A DNA stretch of 64,000 nt from Sphagnum compactum (GCA_965153455.1 OZ234502.1:1653267-1717266), one strand, 5' to 3'; positions 12,701 through 25,456 are shown, counted from the first letter of the stretch. Made by a program: numbers and translations. Notes: generated from the sequence alone by a model not told the origin.

Positions 12701-15700
12701 ATGGCAACGTTAGCAAGTATTCCAGTACCTACATTCAGCTGGAGTGTAGAGGGTTTTGTCTTGCTTGGTTTGGTAGGACTTCTCACAATAGCAATCTTCC
12801 TGTTTTCCAGGAAGTCGTTTGATAGCCAACTACCTCCGGGACCACCGGCATGGCCTATAATTGGCAATCTTCATCAGCTCGGTCCAAAGAACCCACACCA
12901 CATTTTGTGGGAGATGTCCAAGAAGTATGGTCCTGTGATGCGTCTTTGGTTGGGAAGTCATCCTCTGGTAGTCGTCTCATCGGCGCAGGCTGCAGCAGAG
13001 TTTGTGAAGGTACAGGATAAGGCTTGGGGAGGTCGACCTCCTTCCATAGCTGGAGAGATTTTCAGCTACAACTACAGAAATATCGTGTGGGCACCTTACG
13101 GTAACTATTGGCGTCATGTGCGTAAAATCTGCTCCATGGAGCTTTTGACTCCCAAGCGCCTTGAGACATTCCGAGCTCCGAGAGCCGAGGAGCTGAGCCA
13201 AATGATTAAGACAATGTTCCAAGATGGTGAGAAAGGCGAGGCTGTCAATCTGCAGGTGAAGCTCGGCCATCTCTCTAGCAATAACATCACTCGAATGTTG
13301 CTCAACAAGAGGTACTGCATAATCCAAATTCCTAACCTCCATGAGATCAATAATCTATCATGAAAAAAATTGATCATTTTTGCAGCTGACGATCATCAGA
13401 TCAAACCCATCATCTTTTTATATGATTATATAAAAACATGATCTGTTGTGAGAGCATCTCCAGCGGTGCTCAGAATGTGACCTTGCAAGAATATTTCTCA
13501 TATCAAAGTTCAGTTATTTACTTATTTTCCAACCCCGCTCATAAAACTAAAACTGGGACTGCAAATAGGTGGCAGACTACTAATAGCAAACCACCTGGAC
13601 AAATCACTAAGTTTGGACAAAACAGGGAGGGAGCAGCAATCAGATCATATTTGTTACACTCTTCTCTGGCAGGTGTTAGGCTTTAATCATGTCTTTTTAT
13701 CAGCTTCAGCAAAGAGTGCAAAAATGCTGAGCCAAAACCATTTTGCTGAGCCAAACCGGCATGTTTTGACTTTTCTTCATCCAGCTTTAATTTTCAGGGT
13801 CACATACTCATCACCGGTGGAGTTGTCCTCACAAATGTCTAATGCTGCAAATGCTTATCCGGCCTATCTAACTAGGTTCAAAATTAATGTTGGTGTTTGA
13901 AAAAAAAATTGTAGGTTTTTTGATGCGGACACAGCGGGTGAAAAGGATTCACATAGATTCACGGAGCTCATCTTTGAAGTGTTTTCTATATCGTTAACGC
14001 TGCTGATCGGCGATTTCATTCCCTGGTTGAAGTGGGTCACGACTGTATCGGGTTTCAAGGCTCGAATCAAGAAGGCCAAAGATGGCCTTGACTCCTTTCT
14101 GCAAACCTTTCTGGAAATCAAGAAATCCAAACTCTTGCAGCAGCAGATCCAGAAGAAACCTGAGGCCAATGGGACAAATGAGGAGGAGCATGCTGATGGA
14201 CAACAGCAGTTTGATCAGAGTGCAGAAGAGGATTTTGTGGGCTTGTTGATGGCACAACCTTCTGAAGATGGGACCGGACGTCTCGCAGAGGATTCCGTGA
14301 AAGCTGTTATTCAGGTAATCTAATTATTGTCTTTAAAACACAAAAACTAAACAATTGATTACATTGACAGCTTCCATACATGTCTGTCTGTTGAATAATT
14401 AATCAATTTTGAAACTTTCATTTCAATAATTCTTCAAGATTCCATATGTTTCCTTCACAAAATTTTGTTGTTTGAAAATTTCAACATTTCTGAAAAAAAT
14501 ATAGTAGTCTCAAAGCTGCCAAGGTAGTAGGATATATGTTATTTCTAGCTTTTAAAGATGTTGAATCTAAATGTAAAGAATTTTTCAAATTTTCTCCATG
14601 CATTTCAGTCGCCTCCCTCGACAGAATTAAGGTCCCATTAAAATACAAGTAAATAAATGTTCCGTTTGTGGAAGATCTAATTTGATTAGGAAAGGACTAA
14701 GCTCCACTTTTGCAAGGTTCCTAAAAGTTGAAATGTTCTTTGCCGAAAGGTAAGGAACATTTGTGAGGCTCTTATTCGGTTTTGGTTCCCAGCCTCAGAC
14801 TATTGCCCTCAGTTGGGCCCTCAAACCCACGTGGAGCCACAAAAATGTTTTTTTGATACATGTGATTAAATTGGGTATTCTGCCAACCACAATTTAATGA
14901 AGTGAGGGCAGAATACCCAATTTATTAAACAATCATTATGAAGGATATAAAGTGAGCCTCACAAGTTGTCACCCCTTCTGTTCACTTGAGCTACTAATCT
15001 TTTTCAAATAGTGGCTAAGAACTTGTTGAGCCTCTAGTGTGGGTGCCTTACTTTACAAGTACCCAAGTTGTCGTGTACACTATTCCAGCACTATATCAGT
15101 TGTTTCCATGTTTAGTGGAGTAAGTTGACTTTCAGAAAGCATGGAGAGTGAGAACAACCGGTTACACTTTGAAACAGACCCTAGTCAAACCTGTTACGAC
15201 CCCCCAGAATGATGGCTTCCCTAGTGACCTGGGCACATACCCAAGTGGAACAGGCCCTACCCGGCTCCTTCCATACTACATTAAAGTCCAGGCATCACAC
15301 TTCAGGTCATTTTTCGTCCTTTAATTGTGTGGTATGTGCCTAAGTGTAAGATTTGGCCTGGGTGATGACTGAATCAGCCACCCTTTAATTTCCAAAATCT
15401 CCTGCCTTACACGTCAGAGACTGAATGGTGACATCATGTTATTTGGGTGCGAGATTTGCAGGATCTGCTTCTGGCCGGAACTGACACCTCGGCTCTTACA
15501 GTGGAATGGGGACTTGCTGAACTTTTACGAAATCCAAATGTCATGAAAAAATTGCAAAATGAACTTGACACTGTTGTCGGTAAAGATCGAATTGTCATGG
15601 AGACCGACCTCCCAAACCTGCCATACCTACAAGCTGTGACCAAAGAAGTGTTTCGTTTGCACCCAACGACGCCCTTGGGTATTCCTCATGAGTCCATGGA

Positions 15701-16091
15701 ACCGACAACAGTCCTTGGATTCAAGTTTCCTACCAAGACAAGGTTGTTTCTGAATCTCTATGCAATTCAACGGGACCCAATGATCTGGGAATGGCCCTTG
15801 GAATTTGACCCAGAAAGATTTGTCAAGAATCCTGAAATCGATGTTCGAGGGAAACATCTCCAGTTGATGCCCTTTGGAACTGGCCGGCGTATGTGTCCTG
15901 GAATGCCATTGGCTGTTGTGTTCGTGCAAATGGGTTTGGCCCGCCTTGCACACAGCTTTGATTTTACTTTACCGGGAGGAGAGGATCCCCTGAAATTAGA
16001 CATGACAGAAACGTTTGGCCTTAGCATACCTCGTGTTCATCCCTTGCAGGTGCACACCAAGCCACGACTTCCCAAACATCTTTACTTCTAG
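12701..16091 (+). CDS. Cytochrome P450, CYP71 clan, three exons, 546 residues
   Basis: Exons are 12701-13311, 13915-14314 and 15462-16091, with GT-AG introns of 603 and 1147 bases and the frame kept throughout. The protein is a haem monooxygenase that should sit in the ER membrane and take electrons from P450 reductase; its substrate cannot be told from sequence. Visible parts: an N-terminal anchor (about residues 16-35); the proline hinge LPPGPPAWP (44-52); the I-helix AGTDTS (342-347); ExxR as E399 and R402; PERF (454-457); and the haem loop PFGTGRRMCPG with Cys482. Every diagnostic motif is intact, so it is probably functional. The ATG at 12701 is preferred because the open frame before it begins only with a GTG. 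The second intron falls just before the I-helix, near the position shared by plant A-type P450s. A Gln/Glu-rich insert (about 275-310) makes it longer than the usual 500 or so residues. AATAAA signals follow at 16243 and 16261. Family-level naming needs a tree. Confidence 0.93.
14867..14924. repeat. 18-bp perfect hairpin in P450 intron 2
   Basis: Arms 14867-14884 and 14907-14924 are exact reverse complements (core TTGGGTATTCTGCC) around a 22-base loop. Words such as 'gaggctc' and 'gagcctc' lie on both sides, so a slightly larger foldback element may have entered the intron. Confidence 0.8.
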
Positions 16092-17975
16092 TTCCACATA
16101 AGTCTTGCATGAACCTTTTCCCAAGAAATTACGTGGAGTATTGGAAACAACATTGAGGCAACATGAAACCTCATTAATAGATTATGACTATACAAGTAAC
16201 GACTTGGTCAAGAATAATTTATACGTTTGAAGTGTATCCACCAATAAATGGATACCAATAAATAAAAATCTCTTATGAAATCATGCATGGTTATAATATG
16301 AAAAACCAAATGCATCATTGTAAATGCCATTTGTATGTTGTGTGTTTGCATGGTACAGTGGACACAAATTGAGTTAAAAAGGGTGGTGTTACAAATACAC
16401 AACTAGCATACCACTTTGCACATATGGTTTTTTATGTATGAAATATTATGGTCCATTGATGTAAAATCAACGGCCCTACTTGAGCCGATGGGCTATCATT
16501 GTAGTGTCTTTAATGTAGCTTGTTGTTAATTGACATTAATTGTTCATTGCATGATGAAGAGGGACAAATTAGTCACACCTAATACTCATGACTCATAAAT
16601 GTGCGCCAATCAGTTGACATGTATTATTGGGTGCCGATGAGCTTAAGTCGATAATGAAAACTGTGGTTTACATCAAAACTGTGACCTAAAGGCTCAATCT
16701 TGTTTCCCACTATAGCTAGGAGGACAAGTGTCAACAACTAAAGCCTTTTCAAAATTGTTTCATGTAGGTTGCAAAGATCATCTCTCTCAATTTGGCCTTT
16801 ATTTTCGATTAGTCAACTTGCATCCTTGAGCTTTGCTATTGAAGACATGGCTATAGTAGTTTGATGAACTTACGTCCTTTAACATTTTTTGTTTGATTCG
16901 TGTGAACTTTGAAGTTTTGTAGACTAACCATAGTACTTGAGTTCCTTTGTTTTCTTATGACATGAGTGAGGTGTGTAGAAATGAAGTCAAAAAGCAGTGA
17001 ACAACGCTCAACAAAATAGGAGGGTTTTGAAAGTGATGACACTACTCAAACACAAAACCACAAAAGTTGATTAATGCAAAGACCAAAGACATTCTATAGG
17101 AGCTTGACTATAGGATGGAACGATTGAAAAAACCCCCTCCTAAGAGGGATTTCGCCTACTTCATGAAGATAGGCTTGCATGGTGCAAGTACGAATCCTCA
17201 TAGACTGAAGGCGAGAAGAGATGTTCCACAAGAAAAACTTGTGGAGGTTTTCGAGAGGGATATTCCTTGTTAGCGATACATTTTTACACCCTAATTAGAT
17301 CATACATGTGTAACATGCATCGCTTTTGGATTCTTGCCCTTCTCCATTGCTACAAATACCACGAACCCATAACAATAAAGGCAACAAATTATGTGTTAAA
17401 CTATATGTATTCAATAGTTATTTGGGTGGAATTTTGCCCATACATGAAAATATATTTATCTTGAAAGATACAATGTTGTGCTTGCACACACAAATTCATA
17501 CACACACACATACATATAAACACACCACACGAACGTTCACAAATGTTTCCCTTGTTTACTACCCAAAATAATGTAATGAAATAATTTCATATTATATGTA
17601 TTGTGTAGAGAAACAAATCAATTTTCATGGCCTTCAGATTTTAATATTGCATGGCTACACTATTTTCCACTACCCCTAATCTTCTCCTTGCTCTCCTATT
17701 TGTTTTTTTTGTCCTTTTTGCCTTCTCTCCTTCTTCTACTAGGTTTTCTTTTTCCACCCCTAAAAAGCCCCTTCCATAGCCTTCCTAAAACTCTCATATC
17801 CTTGCACCAATATGCCCTTTAGCAGTTCCATGAAATAGTTATAACCACCTAATCATCATGTCAACACAATCATATTATAAGTTATATTGACTCACTAAAT
17901 TGTCATGACAAATTTATCATATATAACATTACTATCTCTTGGCCATTCTTAAGGACTTCATGGGCTTTTTTCTAC
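16092..17975. other. P450 3' flank, then gene-free DNA
   Basis: The first 170 bases are the 3' untranslated region and polyadenylation signals of the P450 gene. Beyond that there is a CA-rich stretch near 17490-17530 and pyrimidine-rich DNA at 17660-17760. No gene is visible. Confidence 0.5.
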
Positions 17976-19090
17976 ATGAACATTACTTTATTGTTATGCC
18001 ATAAGCATTATTTCCCTAACACTCCTCGGTCAAGGTTTCCATACACCGAATGTCACAAACCCAAAATCAAAGCCAAAGTCGAGGAAATTTGGCCCAAATG
18101 TTATGGAAAGTCAAAGATGCCTTACATAAAACTAATAGTGAAGGAGTTCATGCTTAGCATTGTCGCAAAGGTGATTTTATAGTGAAAGTTTCAAAATCCA
18201 AGATTGTTAAAATGTTGCATGTAGCTAAAAAAGCTCCAATTTCTAAGGATTGGAATGTGAAATTTGAGGTTGAGGTGCACCAAATGTTGCAACTTGCATC
18301 AAGGGAGCTTGAAGCCTCCAAGATACACGTTGACAATGTTGTGAAAAAGAAGCAACGGCTCCTTGACCAACATTGCATTGCTCGGATGTTGTTGGAGTCA
18401 ATGTAAGCATCTTTGCTTGAAGAAATAGAAGAGCAACGATTAAAATCAGCTGGTAGCTTGAATCTTGCAGTTCCTAAAGGGGACTTTTTGCCCAAGGACT
18501 CTATCAATCATGTTGAACTAGGTAAGGAAGTCACCGTTGTCACAAAACCAAAAAATTAAGAAGACTTGAAGTTGGAATCAAATGTTTACTGTTTTAGAAG
18601 ATGTAGGAGCAAATTTTCAAGAATCTCTACATCAAACATGAAGCTCAAGTTTTAAAAGTGGGAACTGAACTAGATGTCAAGGAGGTTGAGTTAAAAGAAA
18701 TGGAACAAAAGAGGACATTCTATGAGTTATAGTACTCTTCTTTGGGGGAGATCACATTGCTTTCATTGTGTACTGGATTAACCCAACACCCCCATCCATT
18801 CTGTAATTAAGATGTACAACTCACGAATGGGCCTAATTTCATCAAAATCTCACCTTGTGCTATTTGTTTATGTGGATTCCCGCACAATGACATTATTGTG
18901 TCTATTAGTAGACATTTATACCATCCTTGCTGTGCATTGATCCATTTCAGACATAGTAGCCAATGCACAAATTCAATTGAAAAACTATCACGTCACCTAA
19001 ATGGTCAAAAAGCCTTAGATATAAAGAGCATAGTTATGACATTCTTGGTGCGAGAATGTTATGGAAGCCCAAAGAAGCAAGAATTTTAAA
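17976..19090 (+). pseudogene. Decayed reading frame ending in a RING-H2-like domain
   Basis: Two open stretches (17976-18182, then 18182-18406 continued past stops to about 18560) have coding-like composition with many Lys and Glu and a heptad-like part. The next stretch (about 18600-18990) runs in one frame with three stops. It contains PCAIC, then SRHLYHPCC, then SQCTNS. This spacing fits RING-H2 (C-x2-C ... C-x-H-x2-H-x2-C ... C-x2-C), but the third and eighth ligands are serine here. The frame is broken by frameshifts near 18180 and 18570 and by stops that could each come from CAA or CAG. It overlaps the first copy of a 187-bp direct repeat. It is probably a dead copy of a repeated gene or transposon-borne gene. 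I cannot name the family. Confidence 0.5.
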
Positions 19091-19215
19091 GAATTTTATA
19101 GATCAACCAGTGTAATTTGGTAAACATTCGCGGGTAAAGAATGTTATGACAAGGTGCTAAATGAAGAATTTAAAAAAAATTTAATGTGCAAAATGAAGAA
19201 TGTCATCACTAGGAT
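19029..19215. repeat. 187-bp direct repeat, copy 1
   Basis: This copy runs from 'catagttatgacattcttgg' to 'catcactaggat'. It matches 21533-21719 along its whole length, with only a few changes, mainly in an A-rich part near 19162-19172. Both copies are 187 bp. The high identity implies a duplication younger than the decay of the surrounding frames. Confidence 0.92.
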
Positions 19216-20639
19216 AAAGAGTTTGGCAAGGACATGTACAAGAAGGAAGTCTTAGAAGGTTGTGAAGAAGCACATTTGTATCAATGAAAATCAATTTGAG
19301 GAGGCAAAGAACAATGGCATATTACCCTAATGTTGGTGGGTTGCGTTTTTCTTACATTTCATTTCTAATCTTCCATTTCTATTGTTACTTAGATTGTCAT
19401 GCATGTTGTTTCTGATGGCATACAAATTGATATTATTAGTTTTTTGTATTCAATGCATATCCAGCAACATACTACAAATTAGTTTTGTTGTTGAATTGAA
19501 ACAATTTAAACCATGGCAAAGAAGTTTGATTACTTAATGCACCAACTTAATCCTTTGTGTATCATGGAATTTCTATGTATATCAGATGTAATATTTTCAC
19601 CATTTTCGTACCATGAATTTTATGTATCTAATGCACTTGTCAATACAATTGCGAAATTGTATTTGCATCTACACAATCCACTTAATGTAAATATTAGACT
19701 AACTTATTTCTTTTTGTACCTAACATGGTAGTTTTTGTAGGTCTCATGCACAATTTCATTGTTTATGTATGCAGTCATTTCATTTTATGTACTTGATGGA
19801 CTAGCTAATCTATTTCTTTTGTACCATGAAATTTTTGTTTATGTAATTCATGCACTAACTTCATTGTTGTTGTATGCTCATAGACTATTTTTTGTATATG
19901 ATGCACTAGCATTATTTGCAATAACTATTCATTTTGGTTTTTGCAAATTTGATGAACTTCAAATACATTTTTTTTGTATAATGTATACTATCAAAGGAAT
20001 CAATTTTCCAAATTGTTTTTGTACAATATATGCAAGATGAAGGACTAATTATGATTGTTGTTCAAGGTACTTGAGTCTTGTTGGTTTTATAGGTTTCTAA
20101 TGCAGCAGTATGGGCATTTTTGGGTACCATAATCCTAGTATCAAAATTCGCATGTCGTGATGTTTCGAACTGTCTTTTTGCAAATCTAATTTCTTGTCAT
20201 ATGTATATGAAATCTACCCTGCAATTTATAATATTTTTCATACTAATGACATATTATAATTTATGTTTTATATTTTGTATCTACTTGTCAGTTTTTTACT
20301 ATTAACCTTGATCACAACTATATTGATTGAACAAGTGTCTAATAAAGGTTTGTTTTACTTTTCAACTCTATCACTACCTTCCAAATTTTGATTTTTACAA
20401 TATGCATTTTATTCTATTGGTTTAGTCTAATTATTGTTATAAATTCTTGATTAATGCACACATGATCTTCTCTAAAAGCCTTTGTTAGCCATCTTCTACA
20501 TGCACAAAAAACTTTTAGTGTGGGAGAAACTAACCAAGCAAATAAAATGTAGCAAATGAGAAAAAAAGGCATTGCCTCTTGCAATACATCTAACCCATCT
20601 CCTGAAATGCAACCATGAAAACAAGGTGTGTCCAACAAG
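19216..20639. other. AT-rich DNA without a gene
   Basis: The stretch has loosely repeated phrases such as 'catgaatttt', 'gtatctaatgcac' and 'tttttgtac'. A degenerate tandem repeat with a period of about 90-100 bp is possible at 19500-20040, each unit ending in 'aattcatgcact'-like words. No coding evidence. Confidence 0.4.
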
Positions 20640-21532
20640 CCATATGTCACTAAAAAGTTACTGCCAAATGTTGAAGGGGCTATTGGAACTGATATTGTAG
20701 AGGTGAAAAGGGTTGCAATGGGGTTAGAGGGTTATGAGTCAAGTTAGAATAGTGAAAGTTTTGGTCAAGAGAGGATTATTTCTAACAATAACTCAAGGGA
20801 AACTTACATGAAATAGTTGAATATGATGCAACTGACTTGGTGCCAAAGACTAGTCGTCCTCAAGGGACTCCAATTCCAAAGAGGAGTATCCTTACATCTA
20901 GCCCTAATGGACATAGCCCATTACATTTTGATGGAGATGAACCCCTAAAAAATAAATGAAGAAAACTTATTTCATCCATTTATGATGAAGAATGGCCAAT
21001 GACTCTCAAACAATTTAAAGAGTAGAAGTATACTAAGGCTAGTGTTGAAGATGTTATAGACATTGTCAACGAAGGAGTGAATTGTACAAATCCAAGTTGT
21101 TAATTTAGAAAAAGGGGTTATTTATAAGGACATGAATCATACTATCTTGCCATAGAAGGACATTTCTAAATTAGGACCTACGGATGGAGTTAAGGTTTTA
21201 ACTTGTCAACTAATTGTTGTTGAAAATGAAAATCATTCATGGAAGTTTGAGCCAAGGATCACATGAAGGTCTCCTACCTCTCTGGAGACTAGGACTCTAA
21301 AACGTGGGGCAAAGAAGAAAAAGCCACATAGCAACAAGGCATAAGGAAGGTGTTCAAAAAAGGTGAAGAAATAATTATGGTTTTGGTATGGTAGAATCTG
21401 TGATATGGAGAATTTGTGGATGTAGTTTGCTCATGTACGGGCATTGAAATGTGGCTATGCCCAACCCTTCCAGAAGTATTAGCATTGTGGGCTAGTACAT
21501 GTATGCCACAATTTTTTCTTCCACATTTGGTT
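20640..21532 (+). pseudogene. Decayed coding relic, family unknown
   Basis: Conceptual translation gives coherent, soluble-protein-like stretches, for example DLVPKTSRPQGTPIPKRS and SSIYDEEWPMTLKQFKE. They are split by one frameshift near 20815 and several TAG or TAA codons. No domain is recognisable. The relic ends where the second 187-bp repeat begins, as the RING-like relic does at the first copy, so both may be parts of one repeated element. Confidence 0.4.
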
Positions 21533-21719
21533 CATAGTTATGACATTCTTGGTGCGAGAATGTTATGGAAGCCCAAAGAAGCAAGAATTTTAAAGAATTT
21601 TATAGATCAACCAGTGTAATTTGGTAAACATTCGCGGGTAAAGAATGTTATGACAAGGTGCTAAATGAAGAATTTTAAAGAATTTTAATGTGCAAAATGA
21701 AGAATGTCATCACTAGGAT
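21533..21719. repeat. 187-bp direct repeat, copy 2
   Basis: Partner of 19029-19215, in the same orientation, 2504 bp further on. The ends lack TG...CA, and no primer-binding site follows copy 1, so they do not look like LTRs. Confidence 0.92.
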
Positions 21720-23492
21720 TTGGTTTCTACTAATCTCAAGTTGTACCTTGTGTCTATGTGTGCATTATGTTTTCTTAAAGTCATAGTGAGGTTAATACCC
21801 CATTGTGGATTAATGTAGTGGTTTCGTCAAAATGAAGACCAACATGATTATTGCCTAGGGTGAAAGCATGAATAGGTGGACTGTTTGGACTGTCACTTAT
21901 AATTTTCTTGGATTACATACAAATGTAAAATTTAAAGCCATATCCAAATTAACATTGTAAATTTTTTAATTATCCATGTTGTCATAGACTTTAATGGGAA
22001 TCACCACAAAAAATTTGGATGAATTATAAGAACATTATGGACTCGTAATGGACTTTTAAGATGACAACACTATGTTTGTCACACAAAAATAAAATATAAT
22101 GTGGACTCAAAAAATATGTCAAAGTAATGTCAAAATTAAAATAAAAAAATAAAGCATCACCGAATGAAGAATTTATTAAGGAAATGCATTAAAAGTTTCC
22201 TAATATATATATTTTTTATTTTAAAAAGTTTTAAATGATGCGATTATTGTAAATTTTTATCTTTGAAAGTCCATCTCACATTAAAAACTTTAATTTTTTG
22301 CATGGAGTTTTTTATCAATCACATGTTTAGGGATATTCATAATTGGCTTATTAATATATATGATTGAAAGCATAGGGGATAATTATAAGATTTATGGTTT
22401 GATAATTATTAAAACTACAAAAAAGTCATTAGTGTTAGATTATGGACTTTCAAACGTCACTTTTGAACCACCTAACCATGCTTTTGCCCCAAGACATTTC
22501 AAGGGGGCGAGAAGGATTGCCTATTCCTTGGGTGAATGATTTAACAACTACCTCCCTACCTTGTGACTTTGTGTAATTTGGTCGTAATTATCAATCAATA
22601 ATATAATACGTTATAATTATCTTGATATTTTATATAATTCAATGACTTATAATATGGTTGTAATTATTAAAAATAACTAAATGACTAGACATTAACTATT
22701 ACTAATTTTATTTTAACTTAATTAACATACATATTTACCTATCTTTTTATTTATTTATTTATTTACTTAATTTATATATCTTACGTAATTATTTAGGAAT
22801 AATGTTGTGTGAACTAAAAGGCTCTAGTGTTGTGTGAACATGAAAATGTTTCTCCCACCCAAAAGTTTGTTTCATATTGTTTGTCATCTTTTCTAAATGA
22901 TGAGCAATATAAATAGATACATCATAAACATCCAAGACATAAGAAATATTTTAAAAGGAAGGCCACTTGGGATGAGCCAATTGAAAATTCAACCTTAAAG
23001 GCCAAATTTTAAAAAAAATAGGATTTTCCTACCTAGGTCATCTAGGTGTAGGTGTTAAGGGGTAGGATAAGTACATGATTTTGGATGAACAAGGCATTTC
23101 GGATAAGCACTGATTAGGGAATTTTGTTAGTTTGAATTTTAATTGTTGGTTCTAATCATGGTGATGTGACTTGGGATGGTTAAGAAAAAAAGAGTTCTGG
23201 AAAACAAGGGATGATTAAACACAAAGTTTTGGAGAGAAAAGTGAAAGGAGCTATAAGTACTTGTAGTAGAAAAACACAGATTTTGTTTTGATATACCACA
23301 AATTTTAATTGTTGTTTTGGGGATTTTTTTCAACAAACCATGGAATTTTGCTGTAATTTTGATTCATGTTTTTAATAATATAGAGAAGCACAGACTTTTG
23401 TAGTGAATTTTATGTTTATATTGTTGTGTGAATTTTCTGTAGTATTAGAATATGATGAAATGAATTGTAATCTTGTTTCTAGAATTTTTACA
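21720..23492. other. AT-rich DNA without a gene
   Basis: Very AT-rich. TATATA and TTTATT runs occur near 22200 and 22750. 'cctacctaggtcatctagg' near 23030 resembles the CCTA-rich part of the 113-bp array. No coding evidence. Confidence 0.45.
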
Positions 23493-24383
23493 ATGTATTC
23501 TGAAGTGCCGATTTTGGTAGAGGTGTTACAAGAAAAAGTGGTTGAAGATTAGATGGTGGAGGAGAGTATTCAAACGTTGGAAGACAATGTGGTGATGATA
23601 GATTGCTAAGGAGAGGAATTACGAAGTATCATTTGTACAGAAAGAAAAATTGTAGAAGAGCAAAAAAAACTTTTGCTCATGGTAGACATAAAGATAAAAC
23701 AATAGAGTTTGGAGATTCAAGCCCTCAAAGTTGAGTGGTGGAGTATGTATGAAAGGTTAAAGGAGATGGAGAAAGGACAATGCAAAAATAGGAAAGTGTG
23801 CGCCTATTAGAAGGAGGTAGTTGAACAAGCTTGGTAGACTCATTACCAAGATTGAAAGGTGCTCATGGTGAAAGCAAACAAACTTCAGAAGGAGGTACAA
23901 ATAACTGAAATTGACGTGCAAAAGCTTTAGTTACAAATTAACATAGATTGGGAGGCTATAACTATGGCAAATTAGGTTAAGGTAAAATTGCATGACAAAT
24001 TAAGAGAAGGTCTTGTCGAATTAGGGAAAGCTCTGGAGAAAGTTGAAGTTGAATTAAGGAGGTGGCATTTTGAGCAAGTCAAAAACTACTTCAGTGCTTT
24101 AGATGTGGCATATTAATGAATAACACCAAAGAAAGAAACTAAAGATGATGCTACCATAGAGGGAGTAGTTAGGCAAGTCGAAAAGGAAGATAAATTGATT
24201 GAAGTAGTTGAAAAGGGGAAATAGATTCTTGAAGATGCAAATATAGTGGATATATTTGATGAAGATGAGACCACTCCACTATCATAGCTTTATTCTCAGA
24301 ATGCAACCAAGGAAGAACCTAGTAATGCAAAAACAAGTACAAACCAAGTGGGAGCATCTGAAGAACAAACTAATGGATTTTAA
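23493..24383 (+). pseudogene. 297-codon dead frame with 12 internal stops, coiled-coil-like
   Basis: From an ATG at 23493 one frame runs to a TAA at 24381-24383 with no insertion or deletion. It is broken by 12 internal stops: eight TAG, two TAA and two TGA. The rest reads as a sensible Lys/Glu/Leu-rich, heptad-like protein (for example EGLVELGKALEKVEVEL near 24010) with an acidic and Ser/Thr/Asn-rich tail. Nearly every stop can be restored by a single T-to-C change giving CAG, CAA or CGA. This fits decay by cytosine deamination in methylated DNA rather than random drift. The family is not recognisable; a silenced transposon protein is the likeliest source. Confidence 0.6.
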
Positions 24384-24536
24384 AGGTCGAAAGTTGGTAT
24401 AGGAGGAAAGGGAATGGAAAATTCAGAAGGAAACTTATTTATAGAGCTATGCCACCATAGGTAAATCACCTTACACTAGCAAAGAGAACAGGTATTAGAC
24501 CTTATACTAAGAATGATATGTTCCACATGATGTTAG

Positions 24537-25183
24537 AGGGTAGATGCAAGTTAGGGTGGCTCAAAAGCGGCAAGAGTCCCAATCCCAAAAGTCCATATTT
24601 TAACACTAAAATGGAAAAAAAAAATTAAAAACCAATTTTGAGTGGGCCTTATGTGGTGATTAATCAACTAATAAAGTCCATATGAAAGGTTGCCCATCTA
24701 AACAATTATTTGACATACATGTTAGGGGGAAAAAAAAATTAATTTAATAAAAAATGACCAAGATAGGGAGTAAGGAAAATAAGGTCCAAATTTGGTCATT
24801 CAAAAGTCCATAGTTATTTGTTGGTTAAAGTTCTTGTTGTAATTTTTTTCAATCCATATTTGTTTTTCCATCAAGTATCATATATTGAGTCCCTATAAAA
24901 AATTTAGAGATGAAATCATAACAAAAATGCATTTGAATGTTAACGTAGAACCTAGACCATAGTCCATATGCTCACTTTAAAAGTCCATTACTATGTGATT
25001 GGTGTATGTTTATTGAATTTCACCCCTCAATAAATATTCTTATTCAAGTTGACAATCTTAATTCATAAATATTAATATTAAATTGATCATTTTACAATGT
25101 GTTAGTGGCATTTGAATAGAATACACTTTGTAGAAAGTCCAAAAAGGGACAAAAAGTGAGCCACCTTAGTGTGCATTTACCCT
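24537..25183. mobile_element. Inverted-repeat element, family B, copy 1 (647 bp)
   Basis: The left end is AGGGTAGATGCAAGTTAGGG and then TGGCTCA. The right end on the other strand is AGGGTAAATGCACACTAAGG and then TGGCTCAC. Internal phrases 'aaaagtccat' occur near both ends. The same arrangement occurs at 45425-46023. No open frame inside, so it is non-autonomous. Confidence 0.65.
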
Positions 25184-25456
25184 AAAAATGGAGTACATCA
25201 TGCTAATGATTCATGCTCTTGAGATGTAATATCTAGTACATCATTTCCAAATCTGTCTATGGGTAGGGGTAGCACCACCTATGTTGGGAGCACACATCAT
25301 AGAGAAATAATTTCTTTCCATGTGGGTAATAAATGATCTAGAGTGGAGAGAGTATTTAACATATAATATTGGGTGTTGCTATCCAGTACCACCAACCTAG
25401 AGGATACAGTGCCCTATAATTTGAGGTAGGGTGCTTAGGATTTTACATTCTATAAC
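25184..25456. other. Unassigned DNA between elements
   Basis: No gene or repeat recognised. Confidence 0.4.

Noticed and set aside
13438-13900. Open frames inside P450 intron 1
   Set aside because: They lie between good GT and AG sites, and the P450 frame is continuous only when they are removed.
19029-21719. 187-bp repeats as LTRs of a 2.7-kb element
   Set aside because: No TG...CA ends, no primer site or polypurine tract, and the sequence between is not retroelement-like.
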